Assembly: GCA_045117315.1 (NCBI GenBank)
Contig: JBGUNJ010000041.1
Span: 1-28,428, forward strand
DNA length: 28,428 bases
Reading direction: 5' to 3'
From: CAG-791 sp045117315
GTDB lineage: Bacteria; Bacillota; Clostridia; Lachnospirales; Lachnospiraceae
Position 1 is the first letter of the stretch. Every line of letters begins with the position of its first letter. Under the pieces are notes generated by a model, which was not told where the DNA came from, ran no database searches, and saw only the letters and a program-made list of their open reading frames with translations. Below, piece after piece: positions 1-8,126 of the stretch. The position numbers and the translations under genes are program-made.

Positions 1-29
1 TTTCAGCGCAAAAACCCGAGTGGAACGGC

Positions 30-110
30 GTTCGCCCCATTCGCGAAGCGAATTCAGCATGGGCGAACGTAAGTTACTATTCACGCCCTCGATAGGGCGT
101 GAATAGTAAC
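30..110. repeat. Nested palindromic intergenic element
   Basis: Two adjacent inverted repeats are visible. The first pairs GTTCGCCC (30-37) with GGGCGAAC (61-68) and encloses a smaller hairpin ATTCGC/GCGAAT (39-53). The second is a perfect 17-bp stem, GTTACTATTCACGCCCT (73-89) against its complement (94-110), with the four-base loop CGAT. No T-run follows, so a simple terminator is unlikely. The right arm resembles 23572-23594 (19 of 23 bases match), which suggests a dispersed element. Confidence 0.75.
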
Positions 111-164
111 GATCGACTTTAGAAATCTGGAGCAGCTGCTGTGAGAACGTGCGGCTGTGTCTGT

Positions 165-177
165 ATTGTGGTACAAT
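165..177 (+). promoter_or_regulatory. Extended -10 promoter element of the kinase-like gene
   Basis: TGGTACAAT fits an extended -10 (TGnTANNNT). It lies about 50 bases before the start codon at 228 and sits in a small inverted repeat, ATTGT-ggt-ACAAT. No convincing -35 was found, which is common for extended -10 promoters. Confidence 0.4.
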
Positions 178-227
178 AAAACCAGCCATATTTGTATCAT
201 TTTCTGATCTATAGAAGGGAGGGCCCG

Positions 228-845
228 ATGAAAAAAGTCATGATTGCAATCGGAAGGCAATTCGGAAGCGGAGGACACAAGATCGGAGAATATCTTTCGA
301 ATCGGCTGGGACTATCCTATTATGATAATGAACTGATCCTGCTGGCGGCACAGCGGGGGAATCTGAAGGTCGAACATATTGAAGCTCTGGAGGAAATGAT
401 CCAAAATCCGATTCTGTATGAGAAGCAGCAGACCGTAGTCGAAGACTCGCTTGAGGAGACGGTTTTCCAGCTCCAGCAGGAGGTGATCCTGCAGATCGCG
501 AAAGAGGAGTATGCCGTTTTTGTCGGGCGCTGCGCAGATGAGGCTCTTCGCAAGGCCGGCTATAAAGTGCTCAGTATTTTTATCAGCGCGCCGCTGAAAC
601 AGCGCATCGCGAGAACATGCCGTCTGCAGGGAATTTCCAGAGAGGAGTGCGAGGCGCTCACCGCCAGGAAGGACAGTGCAAGAAAGGCATATTACGAGAA
701 ACACACCGGAAGGACCTGGGGGGTGCCGGAGAACTATGATCTCTTTTATGACACTTCCAAAAACGACATATCCTACATCATCACAGATGTAATCAAGCAT
801 TACAAAAAAATGTGTGTCGAACAAAGCACCGCGCCGCAGGAGTGA
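228..845 (+). CDS. Cytidylate kinase-like family protein
   Basis: A 205-residue P-loop nucleotide kinase of the cytidylate-kinase-like (AAA_26) family. The N-terminus has beta strand MIAI followed by the Walker A-type loop GRQFGSGG at residues 9-16. The family's next element, YYDNELI, follows, and a helical lid region rich in Arg lies in the C-terminal half (about 130-165). Members phosphorylate small nucleotides or are uncharacterised; the substrate cannot be told here, and this is distinct from the housekeeping Cmk family. The start at 228 is chosen over the in-frame ATG at 192 because GAAGGGAGGG lies just upstream and the P-loop strand begins directly after it. It converges with the kinase gene downstream and seems monocistronic. 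Confidence 0.85.
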   Translation: MKKVMIAIGRQFGSGGHKIGEYLSNRLGLSYYDNELILLAAQRGNLKVEHIEALEEMIQNPILYEKQQTVVEDSLEETVFQLQQEVILQIAKEEYAVFVGRCADEALRKAGYKVLSIFISAPLKQRIARTCRLQGISREECEALTARKDSARKAYYEKHTGRTWGVPENYDLFYDTSKNDISYIITDVIKHYKKMCVEQSTAPQE

Positions 846-976
846 ATCCCTGCCGGGCCTGGGTGCAGGGACCTGACAGGAGTCATGAACCGATGCCGGT
901 CGTGGGGACAGGAGCCTGAGCGCCGGCAGAGACAGGTCTTTCACGGCAGACAGACCGGGAAGCAGGCTGTGGCCGC

Positions 977-2068
977 TTAACTGTAAGCTCCCATGGAAAC
1001 AGCCGCGAAGATCATGAGCAGGATCATCAGGACACATAAAATACCGTCGACGGCAAGGACTGCGACGGTCCTCAGCCACATGTTCCGGATCCGGTCAATC
1101 CTGAAGACCTTCCAGACATCGAGATAATTGGCCGTAAAGAAGAGAATGACCAGACCCATAACCAGATAAATGCCTCTGCAGACATTGGTCACGGGGCCGG
1201 GCGGCAGTCCTTCGGCGGTGTAGCCCAGGGCTAGAGATGCCAGGGCGGCATAGACGAACACGGAAATCAGGATATTGGCAGGCTTTCCGCTGCGGAATCC
1301 GGGAGGAGCGTACTTTTTCCAGGCGCTCTGCACAGTGTCGTCCCGGTAACCGGTGTCGAAAACGGAGAGGGCAATCTGCAGTTCCTGTACATTTTTATAG
1401 CGGTTTACCGGATCGATCTGCGTACATTTTCGGATTATTTTTCCAAGCCGTCCTTCCGGGATCCTGTCTTTGGGGAGTGAGCCGGTCACGAGTTCGCAGA
1501 GGACGACACCCAGGGAATAGATGTCGGTCCGCTCATCCGAAGTGCCGAAACCGTACTGCTCCGGGGCAGCATAGCCCACGGTGCCGAGCAGGTCCGTATC
1601 CGCCGATTTTTTTTCGCGCACCATCCTTGCGGCATCCATGTCCAGAAGGCGGATGCTCCCGTCCGGGGTGACCATAATATTTTCGGGCTTGATGTCCCTG
1701 TGTATGATGGGTGGATTTGCCCCGTGCAGATTTTTCAGGATCCCGCAGAGTTCTTCTATGATGCGCACTGCATCTTTCTCCGAAAAGAGATTTCCGTTCT
1801 CCAGAATGGAGCGCAGAGTCTGACCGCTGATGTATTCCTCGATAATGGTCAGATGCCCGTTGTGCTCGATCACTTCCTCGATTTCCGGAATCCCCCTGAC
1901 GGGATGTGCCTGGAGATAACGATAGATATCAGCGTTGTAGACATCCAGTGTCTTCAGGGCGTAGACCCGGTCTGTCGCCATATGCTGCACGAGGGAGATC
2001 CCATGTTCGGTATTGATCATCGTGAGCTCGCGGTAGCTCGATAAGACACCGGCGTTATTCGTTGCCAT
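977..2068 (-). CDS. Membrane-anchored Ser/Thr protein kinase
   Basis: A 363-residue Hanks-type kinase. Visible motifs are the catalytic Lys in YALK (K39), the catalytic loop HRDIKPEN (123-130), GTVGYAAPE (162-170) and TDIYSLGVVLCELVTG in subdomain IX. Two deviations stand out: the glycine-rich loop is not recognisable (residues 14-28) and the DFG position reads D143-M144-D145. The chelating Asp, HRD and Lys remain, so activity is plausible. Three hydrophobic helices (about 265-284, 297-316, 334-358) close the protein, with no PASTA or other sensor domain outside. A GGAGG stands before the start at 2068. It is divergent from the HTH gene at 2277, sharing a 208-base control region. No PP2C phosphatase is present in the window. 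Targets are unknown. Confidence 0.9.
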   Translation of the reverse strand: MATNNAGVLSSYRELTMINTEHGISLVQHMATDRVYALKTLDVYNADIYRYLQAHPVRGIPEIEEVIEHNGHLTIIEEYISGQTLRSILENGNLFSEKDAVRIIEELCGILKNLHGANPPIIHRDIKPENIMVTPDGSIRLLDMDAARMVREKKSADTDLLGTVGYAAPEQYGFGTSDERTDIYSLGVVLCELVTGSLPKDRIPEGRLGKIIRKCTQIDPVNRYKNVQELQIALSVFDTGYRDDTVQSAWKKYAPPGFRSGKPANILISVFVYAALASLALGYTAEGLPPGPVTNVCRGIYLVMGLVILFFTANYLDVWKVFRIDRIRNMWLRTVAVLAVDGILCVLMILLMIFAAVSMGAYS

Positions 2069-2163
2069 TGATTTCCTCCGATCACATGAGTTTCAGGAAT
2101 AATAGTTCCTTTGCAGCTCTCGGTCCGGACTGGATGTTAGGAGAAGGAACAGCTTCATTTTAA

Positions 2164-2176
2164 CATGCATTGCATG
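2164..2176. promoter_or_regulatory. Small inverted repeat between kinase and HTH genes
   Basis: CATGC-att-GCATG is a perfect 5-bp inverted repeat in the 208-base divergent spacer (2069-2276). It could be an operator for the HTH protein, but it is short and no flanking -35/-10 pair was convincing. Confidence 0.25.
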
Positions 2177-2276
2177 CGAACGGTATGGAATCTTACACAA
2201 AACTGAAGAACCGTCCCCTGTCTCCTCGAGGTTTGAGGCGGCCGCAACAGTGTTTACTGAGGCATGGAGCTGAATT

Positions 2277-2732
2277 ATGAAGAAAACAACAGGTACACTC
2301 ACCGATATTCTGAAAAAGACAAAGCCTGAGAAGGTGGACCGCTATATCGAAGAAAACGCGGAAGAGATGTTCTTCGATGCCAGGCCCTTCTCTGTTTATA
2401 TGCGCAGTCTCATCCGCGAAAAGGGAGTCAGGCTGCAGGATGTATTCCTGCTGGCGGACATTTCAGAGGGGTACGGATACAAACTGATCTCGGGCGAAAA
2501 ACACACCAGGCAGAGGGATGTAATCCTGAAGCTGTGCCTCACGGCAGGGTTTACGCTTGAGGAGATTCAGAGATCGCTGAAGCTTTATGGGATGTCCCCC
2601 TTGTATGCCAGATTCCCCAGAGATGCGGTTCTGATTTCGGCGATCAGTTCCGGCAGAAGAGAGATCACGGAAGTGAACAGACTGCTGGAGCAGAACGGAC
2701 AGCCTCTTCTGAGAGGGTCGGAAGAGATGTGA
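2277..2732 (+). CDS. HTH (XRE-like) protein divergent from the kinase
   Basis: A 151-residue, wholly soluble protein. Residues about 40-105 look like a lambda-repressor/XRE-type helix-turn-helix: SVYMRSLIREKGVRLQDVF, then a turn, then GYGYKLISGEKHTRQRD as probable recognition helix and exit, then LKLCLTAGFTLEEIQRSLKLYG. The last 40 residues (DAVLISAISSGRREITEVNRLL) form a helical tail typical of small clostridial HTH proteins found near Ser/Thr kinases. I infer a regulator or kinase substrate; the specific ligand and operator are unknown. The ribosome-binding site is weak (TGAGGCATGGAG before the ATG). No metal or cofactor motif is seen. Confidence 0.75.
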   Translation: MKKTTGTLTDILKKTKPEKVDRYIEENAEEMFFDARPFSVYMRSLIREKGVRLQDVFLLADISEGYGYKLISGEKHTRQRDVILKLCLTAGFTLEEIQRSLKLYGMSPLYARFPRDAVLISAISSGRREITEVNRLLEQNGQPLLRGSEEM

Positions 2733-2839
2733 GAGAAAACAGAAAAAAACAGGGGAAATATAAGGGTAAAGAAAACAGATAAAGAATGACTTCAGGACTG
2801 TCGCAGAAGATCTGCTGCCGGGGGGCAGCGGACCGGGAG

Positions 2840-3010
2840 GCGGCAGTCTTTTTTGGTGCGCAGACTTGCAGTCTGAGGAACCGGTCCTTTTTGCATAGAT
2901 TTACAGGCGGAGACGGCTGTTTTTTTTGCACAGATATGCAGGCTTGGACGGCGGTCTTTTTTGCACAGATATGCAGGCTTAGAAGGCAGGGCTTCCGGAG
3001 ATTTGCAGGA
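2840..3010. repeat. Degenerate tandem repeat, about 35-bp unit
   Basis: Units run T-rich tract, TGCACAGATATGCAGGC, then GACGGCGGTC or a variant. The two best copies are at about 2928-2961 and 2962-2995; flanking copies (about 2850-2927 and 2996-3010) are diverged. The T-tract in every unit rules out a simple coding origin. Not CRISPR: units are contiguous with no unique spacers. Confidence 0.65.
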
Positions 3011-3100
3011 CCGGTCAAAGAAAGGAGGAAGCGAAAGGTCCCGGCACCCTGAAAAGGGGCAGGATACGAGAGATTGAAAAAAGGAAAAAAGTAAAGAGAA

Positions 3101-3146
3101 TTCCACCGGTTCGGTGGGAACGGTTCATCTCCCGGATTGATATAAT
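3101..3146 (+). promoter_or_regulatory. Extended -10 promoter with inverted repeat at the -35 position
   Basis: TGATATAAT (3138-3146) is a good extended -10. The inverted repeat TTCCACCG-gttc-GGTGGGAA (3101-3120) lies where the -35 and upstream contacts would be, so it may be an activator or repressor site. The gene start is 70 bases downstream. Confidence 0.45.
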
Positions 3147-3215
3147 AAGGCACTTGCTTTTGTCAGGGTGCAGGGATGCATCGGAGAAAAAACATTGGTG
3201 GGAGGAATTAAAGGA

Positions 3216-4601
3216 ATGGAAGAAAGACGTGATAATCAGAATAATGTGCCCTTTGAGGGGCAGAACCCGGGAGAGATGGAAAACGGACAGCCGGGAATGT
3301 ATGGTCCGGGACCTTCCGGGGAGGCAGGAGCGCCTGCGGAGAAAAAAGAGGATAAGCCCAAATGGGTGATCGGGAGGACAGTCCTGGGGATTCTGTCGAT
3401 CATTCTCTTCATTCTCGTGGCTATGCAGTCCTGCGCTGCAGGACTGGGAAATGCCTTGAGCGACAATGGTGAAGTAGGAGGCTCTGCCGGCTTCTTATGC
3501 GCAGTGAACCTCCTGGTGGCGGGACTGATTGTTCTGGTAGCCAGGAAAACTGTGAAAAAAGCCCCGATGATCGTAGCGGCGGTGCTGATGTTCCTCAACC
3601 TTTTTTACGGAATGGTGATGGCTGGCTCCTACAGCGACCTGCAGATCTGGGCCATTCTCTCCTTTGCATTCGGCCTTGTATATCTGTTTTCGGCGCTTCG
3701 GGAAAAGAAGCAGTTTATCATTGCCGGCATCATTTCGGCAGTGTTTTTTGCCCTGGTCATGGCAATGGGAAGAGCTGCTTCAGGTTCTTCGGGTTCCGGG
3801 AACAACGGCGCCGGAGAGGCCCCTGCGGAGAGTTCGCAGGTAACTGCTGAGAACGGAGGAAACGCAGCGGCACAGGCAGAGGCAAATAAGGTGCAGTCTG
3901 CGAATGCTGAATCAGCGGCACAGACCGGGGACGCGGAACAGCAGACCGGCCAGGAGGCAGGACAGCAGCAGACTCCGGCCGGGCAGAATACGGGAGCACA
4001 ATGGGAAGTCGGTCAGGGCCGCGTCTTGACATATACGGACAGCATTAACTCAACATGGGTGCAGATTATGGTTCCCGTGACGAACACTGGTGACAGGAAT
4101 CTCTATATGGGTTCCGGAACAATGGATCTGGAGGATGAGAGCGGGCATCTGGTTGACAGCGAGAGCCTGGTTTCGTTCTACCCTGAGGTTCTGGCTCCCG
4201 GTGAAACCGGATGGTATTACGAGGAGACAACTCTCGACTCGGCTCCGGCTTCAGAGTTATCCGTGGTTCCTCACGTTGATATCAAAGAAGCGAAAGTGGA
4301 ATGCATTCGATATGAGGCATCGGATATCGCTTTCACGGATGAGCAATTCGGCGGCCTTAAGGCAACCGGCAGGATCACTAATACTACAGCTGAGGATGGA
4401 TCCCTGGTTCATGTAGTATTGTTCCTGTTTGACGCTGAGGAGAATCTGGTAGGACAGACATTTACGATACTGGATGGTGATCTGAAAGCTGGAGACACCA
4501 TGGGATTTTCCACGTCGACTTTCGGAACCAACGATGCTGTCAATGTTGATACGGTCACAGGTTACAGGCTGTTCGCGTATCCGGAGCAGTTCCAGTTCTG
4601 A
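3216..4601 (+). CDS. Five-helix membrane protein with extracellular FxLYD-like domain
   Basis: A 461-residue protein. After a hydrophilic, Gly/Pro-rich N-terminus (about 1-50), five hydrophobic helices fall between about 50 and 195 (first: VLGILSIILFILVAMQSCAAG). A low-complexity Gln/Ala/Gly linker follows (about 200-270), then a beta-rich C-terminal region whose TNTGDRNLYMGSGTMDLEDESGHLV resembles the start of FxLYD or other Ig-like domains. A second unit, ATGRITNTTAEDGSLVHVVLFLFDAEENLVG, is a clear FxLYD-type strand pattern. Inferred: a cell-surface protein with two small beta-sandwich domains; function unknown. The start at 3216 is preferred over 3168 because GGAGG lies 10 bases before it. 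Confidence 0.75.
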   Translation: MEERRDNQNNVPFEGQNPGEMENGQPGMYGPGPSGEAGAPAEKKEDKPKWVIGRTVLGILSIILFILVAMQSCAAGLGNALSDNGEVGGSAGFLCAVNLLVAGLIVLVARKTVKKAPMIVAAVLMFLNLFYGMVMAGSYSDLQIWAILSFAFGLVYLFSALREKKQFIIAGIISAVFFALVMAMGRAASGSSGSGNNGAGEAPAESSQVTAENGGNAAAQAEANKVQSANAESAAQTGDAEQQTGQEAGQQQTPAGQNTGAQWEVGQGRVLTYTDSINSTWVQIMVPVTNTGDRNLYMGSGTMDLEDESGHLVDSESLVSFYPEVLAPGETGWYYEETTLDSAPASELSVVPHVDIKEAKVECIRYEASDIAFTDEQFGGLKATGRITNTTAEDGSLVHVVLFLFDAEENLVGQTFTILDGDLKAGDTMGFSTSTFGTNDAVNVDTVTGYRLFAYPEQFQF

Positions 4602-4708
4602 CTTTTGCGAAAAAACAGGTTATTCCACATCTGCCTGTATTTTCCGGAAGAGACCATCATTTACAGCAAAACACTGATAATTGCAGAAGAAGCAAAAAAC
4701 AGGAGCAA

Positions 4709-4812
4709 ATTCCGCTGCGAATTTGTCACCGCACACTTGTGAAACAGGTGCTGCCGCCCCGGCGGGCAACATGCCGATTCCTTTATACAAAAGTGTTCCG
4801 GCATGCTGCGGG
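4709..4812. repeat. Structured intergenic segment with two inverted repeats
   Basis: CAAATTCcgctgcGAATTTG (4710-4729) is a nearly self-complementary 20-mer. Further right, GCAACATGCCG and CGGCATGCTGC (about 4767-4808) pair as an 11-bp stem with one mismatch around a 20-base loop. A GC-rich hairpin-prone stretch, GCCGCCCCGGCGGGC, lies between. It could be a small RNA or dispersed intergenic element; no family recognised. Confidence 0.45.
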
Positions 4813-4843
4813 AAAGTGAAAAGTAAATAAATAACAGGCTGAC

Positions 4844-4898
4844 TGACAGCCATGATCGGAAGATTATTTCTATTCCGGTCGTGGCTGTCATTTTTTTG
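4844..4898 (+). terminator. Intrinsic terminator of the Ig-like membrane protein gene
   Basis: TGACAGCCATGATCGG (4844-4859) pairs with CCGGTCGTGGCTGTCA (4875-4890) over 16 bp with two mismatches or wobbles, followed by seven T. Confidence 0.85.
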
Positions 4899-4999
4899 TG
4901 TATTATTTGTGACGTTTTCTACGGAGCTTTTTTTCTAAGGTTATTTTCAGTTAGCGATGCTAAGCTGTATAAAAATCAACAAGGAGGTGACAGGACATT

Positions 5000-6382
5000 A
5001 TGAAAAAACACAGGTGGGCAGTCGCTTTTACAGCCTGTCTTCTGGCATTTACAACTTATATTTCACTGGACACATTTGTTCTTTCCAGTGCTTATCAGAC
5101 CAACGCCACTGAGATAAACCTGTCTTCAATCAAGACGGGAGCAGAAGCGGACACGGATCCGATAGCAAAAGCTGCCGGGGATACAGACAAGGCCAATCCG
5201 GAGTCCGGAACCGGCGCAGGTGCAGAAAAGGCCGATCAGGAGGCAAAATCCGGTACGGAAGTATCAGAAACGGACCCGAAAGCAAAAGCTGGCGGGGAGG
5301 CGGATAACAACAGTGAAAAAGAAGAGTCCGCATCTGCGGTAAGCACTGCCTCCCGCTCAGGAAAAGGAGGTCCTTCCGGATCCACCTCAGGAAAAGGAGA
5401 TACCGCCGGATCCTCCTCCGTAAACGGAGGTCATTCTCCGGATAAGAACAGTTCCTCCGGGCAGGAAAACGGGACAGACAGAGCCGCGTCCGAGTCCGAA
5501 TCAGGTCACCACAGAAAGAAGCCCGGAAGCGGAACCGGCGGACACGGAGGTCCTGGCGGCGGAAAAGGCATGGGCAGTTCATCAGCTTCCACAACGACGA
5601 TCAGAAACTTCGACGAGGAGGAGGCAGAGGCTTCCGCGGCAGAGGTGACGACAGAAAATGCCGGCAGTTCGCGGGATTATCAGGACGATAATATCAAGAT
5701 CACCTACACACAGTACACGACAAATGACACGACGATTCATGTCGCCGATGTTCAGCTGAGTTCTGCGGAATATCTGAAGACGGCGTTCGCAAATGACACC
5801 TATGGGAAAAACGTGACACAGACTACCTCTGATATAGCCGCCGCCAACAACGCCATCCTTGCGGTCAACGGGGACTATTACGGGGTTCAGGAGAAAGGCT
5901 ATGTGATCCGCAACGGAGTGCTGTACAGGGATCAGGCGGGCGAAAATGATGTGCTTTGCATTTACGGCGACGGAAGCATGAAAATCGCCGATCCCTCTGC
6001 CGTGACTGCTCAGGAACTCCTGGACCAGGGTGTCTGGCAGGCATTTTCCTTTGGACCGGGCCTCGTGGCAGACGGTCAGATTCCCATTTCTCTGGATACG
6101 GAGGTCGGCAGGGCAAAAGCGAGCAATCCCCGCACTGCGATCGGAATAATCGATGACCTGCATTATGTCTTCGTGGTCTCAGACGGCCGGTCGGATGAGA
6201 GCGAAGGACTTTCACTCTATGAGCTTGCGACCTTTATGCAGGAACTCGGCGTCAAGACCGCCTACAATTTGGACGGAGGCGGATCATCCACAATGTATTT
6301 CAACGGAGACGTCGTAAACAATCCGTCATCCGGATTCAGGGACGATGAGAGAAAAGTGAGTGACATCATTTATATCGGGTGA
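5000..6382 (+). CDS. Phosphodiester glycosidase family (NAGPA) exoprotein
   Basis: A 460-residue protein. The N-terminus (MKKHRWAVAFTACLLAFTTY) is a signal anchor. A long Ser/Gly/Glu/Lys-rich spacer (about 40-215) precedes the catalytic domain, which carries AAANNAILAVNGDYYG near 278, AFSFGPGLV near 346, NPRTAIGI near 373 and NLDGGGSSTMY at 423-433. This pattern marks the NAGPA/DUF2233 family, named after the enzyme that uncovers mannose-6-phosphate; bacterial members cleave phosphodiester-linked sugars, probably at the cell surface. The substrate here is unknown. AAGGAGGTGA lies ten bases before the ATG. The membrane protein at 6432 follows after 49 bases with its own strong ribosome-binding site and is probably cotranscribed. 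Confidence 0.9.
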   Translation: MKKHRWAVAFTACLLAFTTYISLDTFVLSSAYQTNATEINLSSIKTGAEADTDPIAKAAGDTDKANPESGTGAGAEKADQEAKSGTEVSETDPKAKAGGEADNNSEKEESASAVSTASRSGKGGPSGSTSGKGDTAGSSSVNGGHSPDKNSSSGQENGTDRAASESESGHHRKKPGSGTGGHGGPGGGKGMGSSSASTTTIRNFDEEEAEASAAEVTTENAGSSRDYQDDNIKITYTQYTTNDTTIHVADVQLSSAEYLKTAFANDTYGKNVTQTTSDIAAANNAILAVNGDYYGVQEKGYVIRNGVLYRDQAGENDVLCIYGDGSMKIADPSAVTAQELLDQGVWQAFSFGPGLVADGQIPISLDTEVGRAKASNPRTAIGIIDDLHYVFVVSDGRSDESEGLSLYELATFMQELGVKTAYNLDGGGSSTMYFNGDVVNNPSSGFRDDERKVSDIIYIG

Positions 6383-6431
6383 TGCAGTTCCGGCTGATAA
6401 GATGCCGGGGCGCATAAGGAGGTGAGAGACA

Positions 6432-7088
6432 GTGGTTACATCAGACAAAAAGACAGCAGCGGAATACGCGGACAGACTTACCCGCTATTCTTTTATATAC
6501 CTGGCAGCAGCAATATTCTGCGCCCTCTTCGGCGCCGTTTATGAATTTTTCAGCCACGGAGTGTTTTCTTTTTTCATGATTTACGCATTCGCGATCCCGC
6601 TGGCGGCGGGAGCTTTCCCCCTGCTGTGGATCGCCCTGCGGACCAGAAAGTATATAGGAGAGGAAGATTTCCGGGACCGTGACTGGATGAGTATCGATGA
6701 GCCGTACCTCAATGAGGCGGAATCCGACGGGTCGGAGACCTTGTTTATGGAGATTGTCAGGGATCCTGGAAATGAAGGGGCGGAAAGTCGAAGGAGGATA
6801 CCTGTTAGCCGACAAGAGGATGAAGAAGTATATTCCGCCGCCCCGAAAAGAATGTTTCACTTTCCGGGAAGCCTGGAACTGAATGCATGGGGATCCGGAA
6901 TTGCCGCCATGACCGCAGGAAGTATTTTCCGGGGTGTATTGGATATTTATGGCACGACCAATAAGCTGGTGATTGTTTATCCGGTGGTCGGTACTGTGTT
7001 GATGACTTTCGGACTTGTTTCATTTATCATGGGAAAAGCGGCGATTCACAGCGCATCTATGAAAAAACAGCCTGATCCACAGCTTTGA
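6432..7088 (+). CDS. Four-helix membrane protein of unknown function
   Basis: A 218-residue protein that starts with GTG behind AAGGAGGTGA. Two helices sit at about 18-40 and 44-70, then a charged cytoplasmic or external loop of about 85 residues rich in Glu/Asp/Arg, then two more helices at about 152-172 and 180-205 (VIVYPVVGTVLMTFGLVSFIMG). I recognise no named domain. Its tight spacing behind the phosphodiester glycosidase suggests a shared operon and perhaps a shared envelope role (inference). Nothing indicates truncation. Confidence 0.7.
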   Translation: MVTSDKKTAAEYADRLTRYSFIYLAAAIFCALFGAVYEFFSHGVFSFFMIYAFAIPLAAGAFPLLWIALRTRKYIGEEDFRDRDWMSIDEPYLNEAESDGSETLFMEIVRDPGNEGAESRRRIPVSRQEDEEVYSAAPKRMFHFPGSLELNAWGSGIAAMTAGSIFRGVLDIYGTTNKLVIVYPVVGTVLMTFGLVSFIMGKAAIHSASMKKQPDPQL

Positions 7089-7159
7089 TCATCGAAACGG
7101 CGCGTAAAACCCCTGCCGACCATAGTCGCCCCGGCTACATCACACGTGTCTGTGATCTG

Positions 7160-7290
7160 CCGGATCTGCCGATCGTCACCGCCGGTGTATCAATCTTTCG
7201 ATCATCACCACGGACCTATAAATCTCGTAAAACTGTCAGCCATCACCGCTGATGCATCAATCTGTCGATCATCACCGCCGGTGTGGAATA
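7160..7290. repeat. Degenerate repeats in the spacer before the PAP2 gene
   Basis: The 287-base gap 7089-7375 holds several variants of CGATCATCACCGCCGGTGTATC, spaced 27 to 60 bases apart; the clearest are near 7171-7195 and 7266-7285. No gene is supported in the gap, although a 60-residue plus-strand frame runs through the repeats. Confidence 0.55.
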
Positions 7291-7375
7291 GTTTACAGAG
7301 ACATGGTATATTCAGTTTACGGAATTAAGACTTCGGGAAGGAATAGAGAAGGAATAGAAGAGGTGGGAGACATAA

Positions 7376-8017
7376 ATGCTTGAAAAAATTTATTCGACAG
7401 ATTTTATGATTCTGGACTGGATTCAGGGGCATCTGCGCTGCGGGTGGATGGACTGGCTCATGCCGAAAATCACCTTTCTGGGAGAGGCCGGATTGATCTG
7501 GATCGTCATTTTGCTTCTGTTCCTATGGATGAAGACACGCCGGAAATGTGGATTGAAAATGGCGGTGTCTTTGGTGATCTGCCTGCTGTTGGGACAGTTT
7601 ATTCTGAAAAACATTTTCGCGCGGCCGAGACCGTGCTGGATCAATACAGCAGTGGAAATGCTGGTAAAGGTGCCGAAGGACTATTCTTTTCCCTCCGGGC
7701 ACTCCATGTCCGGTATTTCATCCGCCTTTATCATTCTCTTAGACGACAGACGAGTCGGGATTCCGGCATGTATTCTGGCTGTCGTGATTGCCTTTTCCAG
7801 GCTTTACCTGTACGTTCATTTTCCCACGGATGTACTCGCGGGCGCGGTCATGGGCATCCTGCTGGCAATAGCTGTCGACAAAATTGTTGAGAAATATCTG
7901 CCCAAGATGCCGCCCAGGCTGATCTCATTTATTAACGCAGAGAATCCTCCGCAGGGAATTGCTGAAAAGAATGCTCCTGAGTCGGGAGAAAAAGCTGAAA
8001 CTGACTCTAAAAATTAA
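7376..8017 (+). CDS. PAP2-family membrane phosphatase
   Basis: A 213-residue integral membrane protein with the three PAP2 acid-phosphatase motifs in order: KNIFARPRP (78-86), PSGHS (106-110) and SRLYLYVHFPTDVLAG (141-156), with His109 and His148 as the usual catalytic pair. About five to six helices surround them. The family dephosphorylates lipid phosphates such as undecaprenyl diphosphate or phosphatidate at the outer membrane face; the substrate cannot be decided here. A hydrophilic tail rich in Glu/Lys ends the protein. The start is supported by GAGGTGGGAG about nine bases upstream. It stands alone, with a terminator directly after it. Confidence 0.92.
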   Translation: MLEKIYSTDFMILDWIQGHLRCGWMDWLMPKITFLGEAGLIWIVILLLFLWMKTRRKCGLKMAVSLVICLLLGQFILKNIFARPRPCWINTAVEMLVKVPKDYSFPSGHSMSGISSAFIILLDDRRVGIPACILAVVIAFSRLYLYVHFPTDVLAGAVMGILLAIAVDKIVEKYLPKMPPRLISFINAENPPQGIAEKNAPESGEKAETDSKN

Positions 8018-8025
8018 GAACAGGG

Positions 8026-8079
8026 GATCCACCGGAATCCGCGGAATGACTCGCGGAAGAAGGCGGATCTCTTTTTTTT
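8026..8079 (+). terminator. Intrinsic terminator of the PAP2 gene
   Basis: GATCCACC (8026-8033) pairs with GGCGGATC (8062-8069), with inner stem TCCGCG/CGCGGA (8038-8043, 8052-8057), followed by eight T. It separates the PAP2 gene from the metal-resistance promoter. Confidence 0.8.
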
Positions 8080-8092
8080 AAGCAAAACTATA

Positions 8093-8121
8093 TTGACAGC
8101 ATGGCAGGAAAGATGTATCAT
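8093..8121 (+). promoter_or_regulatory. SigmaA promoter of the metal-efflux operon
   Basis: TTGACA (8093-8098), a 17-base spacer and TATCAT (8116-8121). The operator at 8127-8156 covers the expected transcription start, as expected for an ArsR/SmtB repressor. Confidence 0.85.
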
Positions 8122-8126
8122 ATAAA

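Larger units (their letters stand above)
2733..3215. other. Gene-free spacer with degenerate tandem repeats
   Basis: This 483-base gap has no ORF I can support. Open frames on both strands (for example 2786-3052 plus, 2665-3153 minus) are Cys/Lys/Phe-rich translations of the repeats. It holds degenerate tandem repeats (2840-3010), an inverted repeat at 3101-3120 and an extended -10 at 3138-3146 serving the next gene. Confidence 0.6.
4602..4999. other. Gene-free spacer with structured segment and terminator
   Basis: This 398-base gap holds an AT-rich segment, a structured stretch at 4709-4812, the terminator at 4844-4898, and a possible promoter for the next gene (TATAAA at 4968-4973, preceded by the small palindrome TTAGC-gat-GCTAA at 4951-4963). 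Minus-strand frames at 4620-4853 and 4661-4891 lack ribosome-binding sites and coding character, so I do not call them. Confidence 0.55.

Noticed and set aside
312..1079. 255-residue minus-strand frame
   Set aside because: Overlaps the kinase-like gene antisense and the 3' end of the Ser/Thr kinase gene; composition is not protein-like.
2786..3052. 88-residue frame in the repeat region
   Set aside because: Encoded by degenerate repeats with T-runs; no ribosome-binding site.
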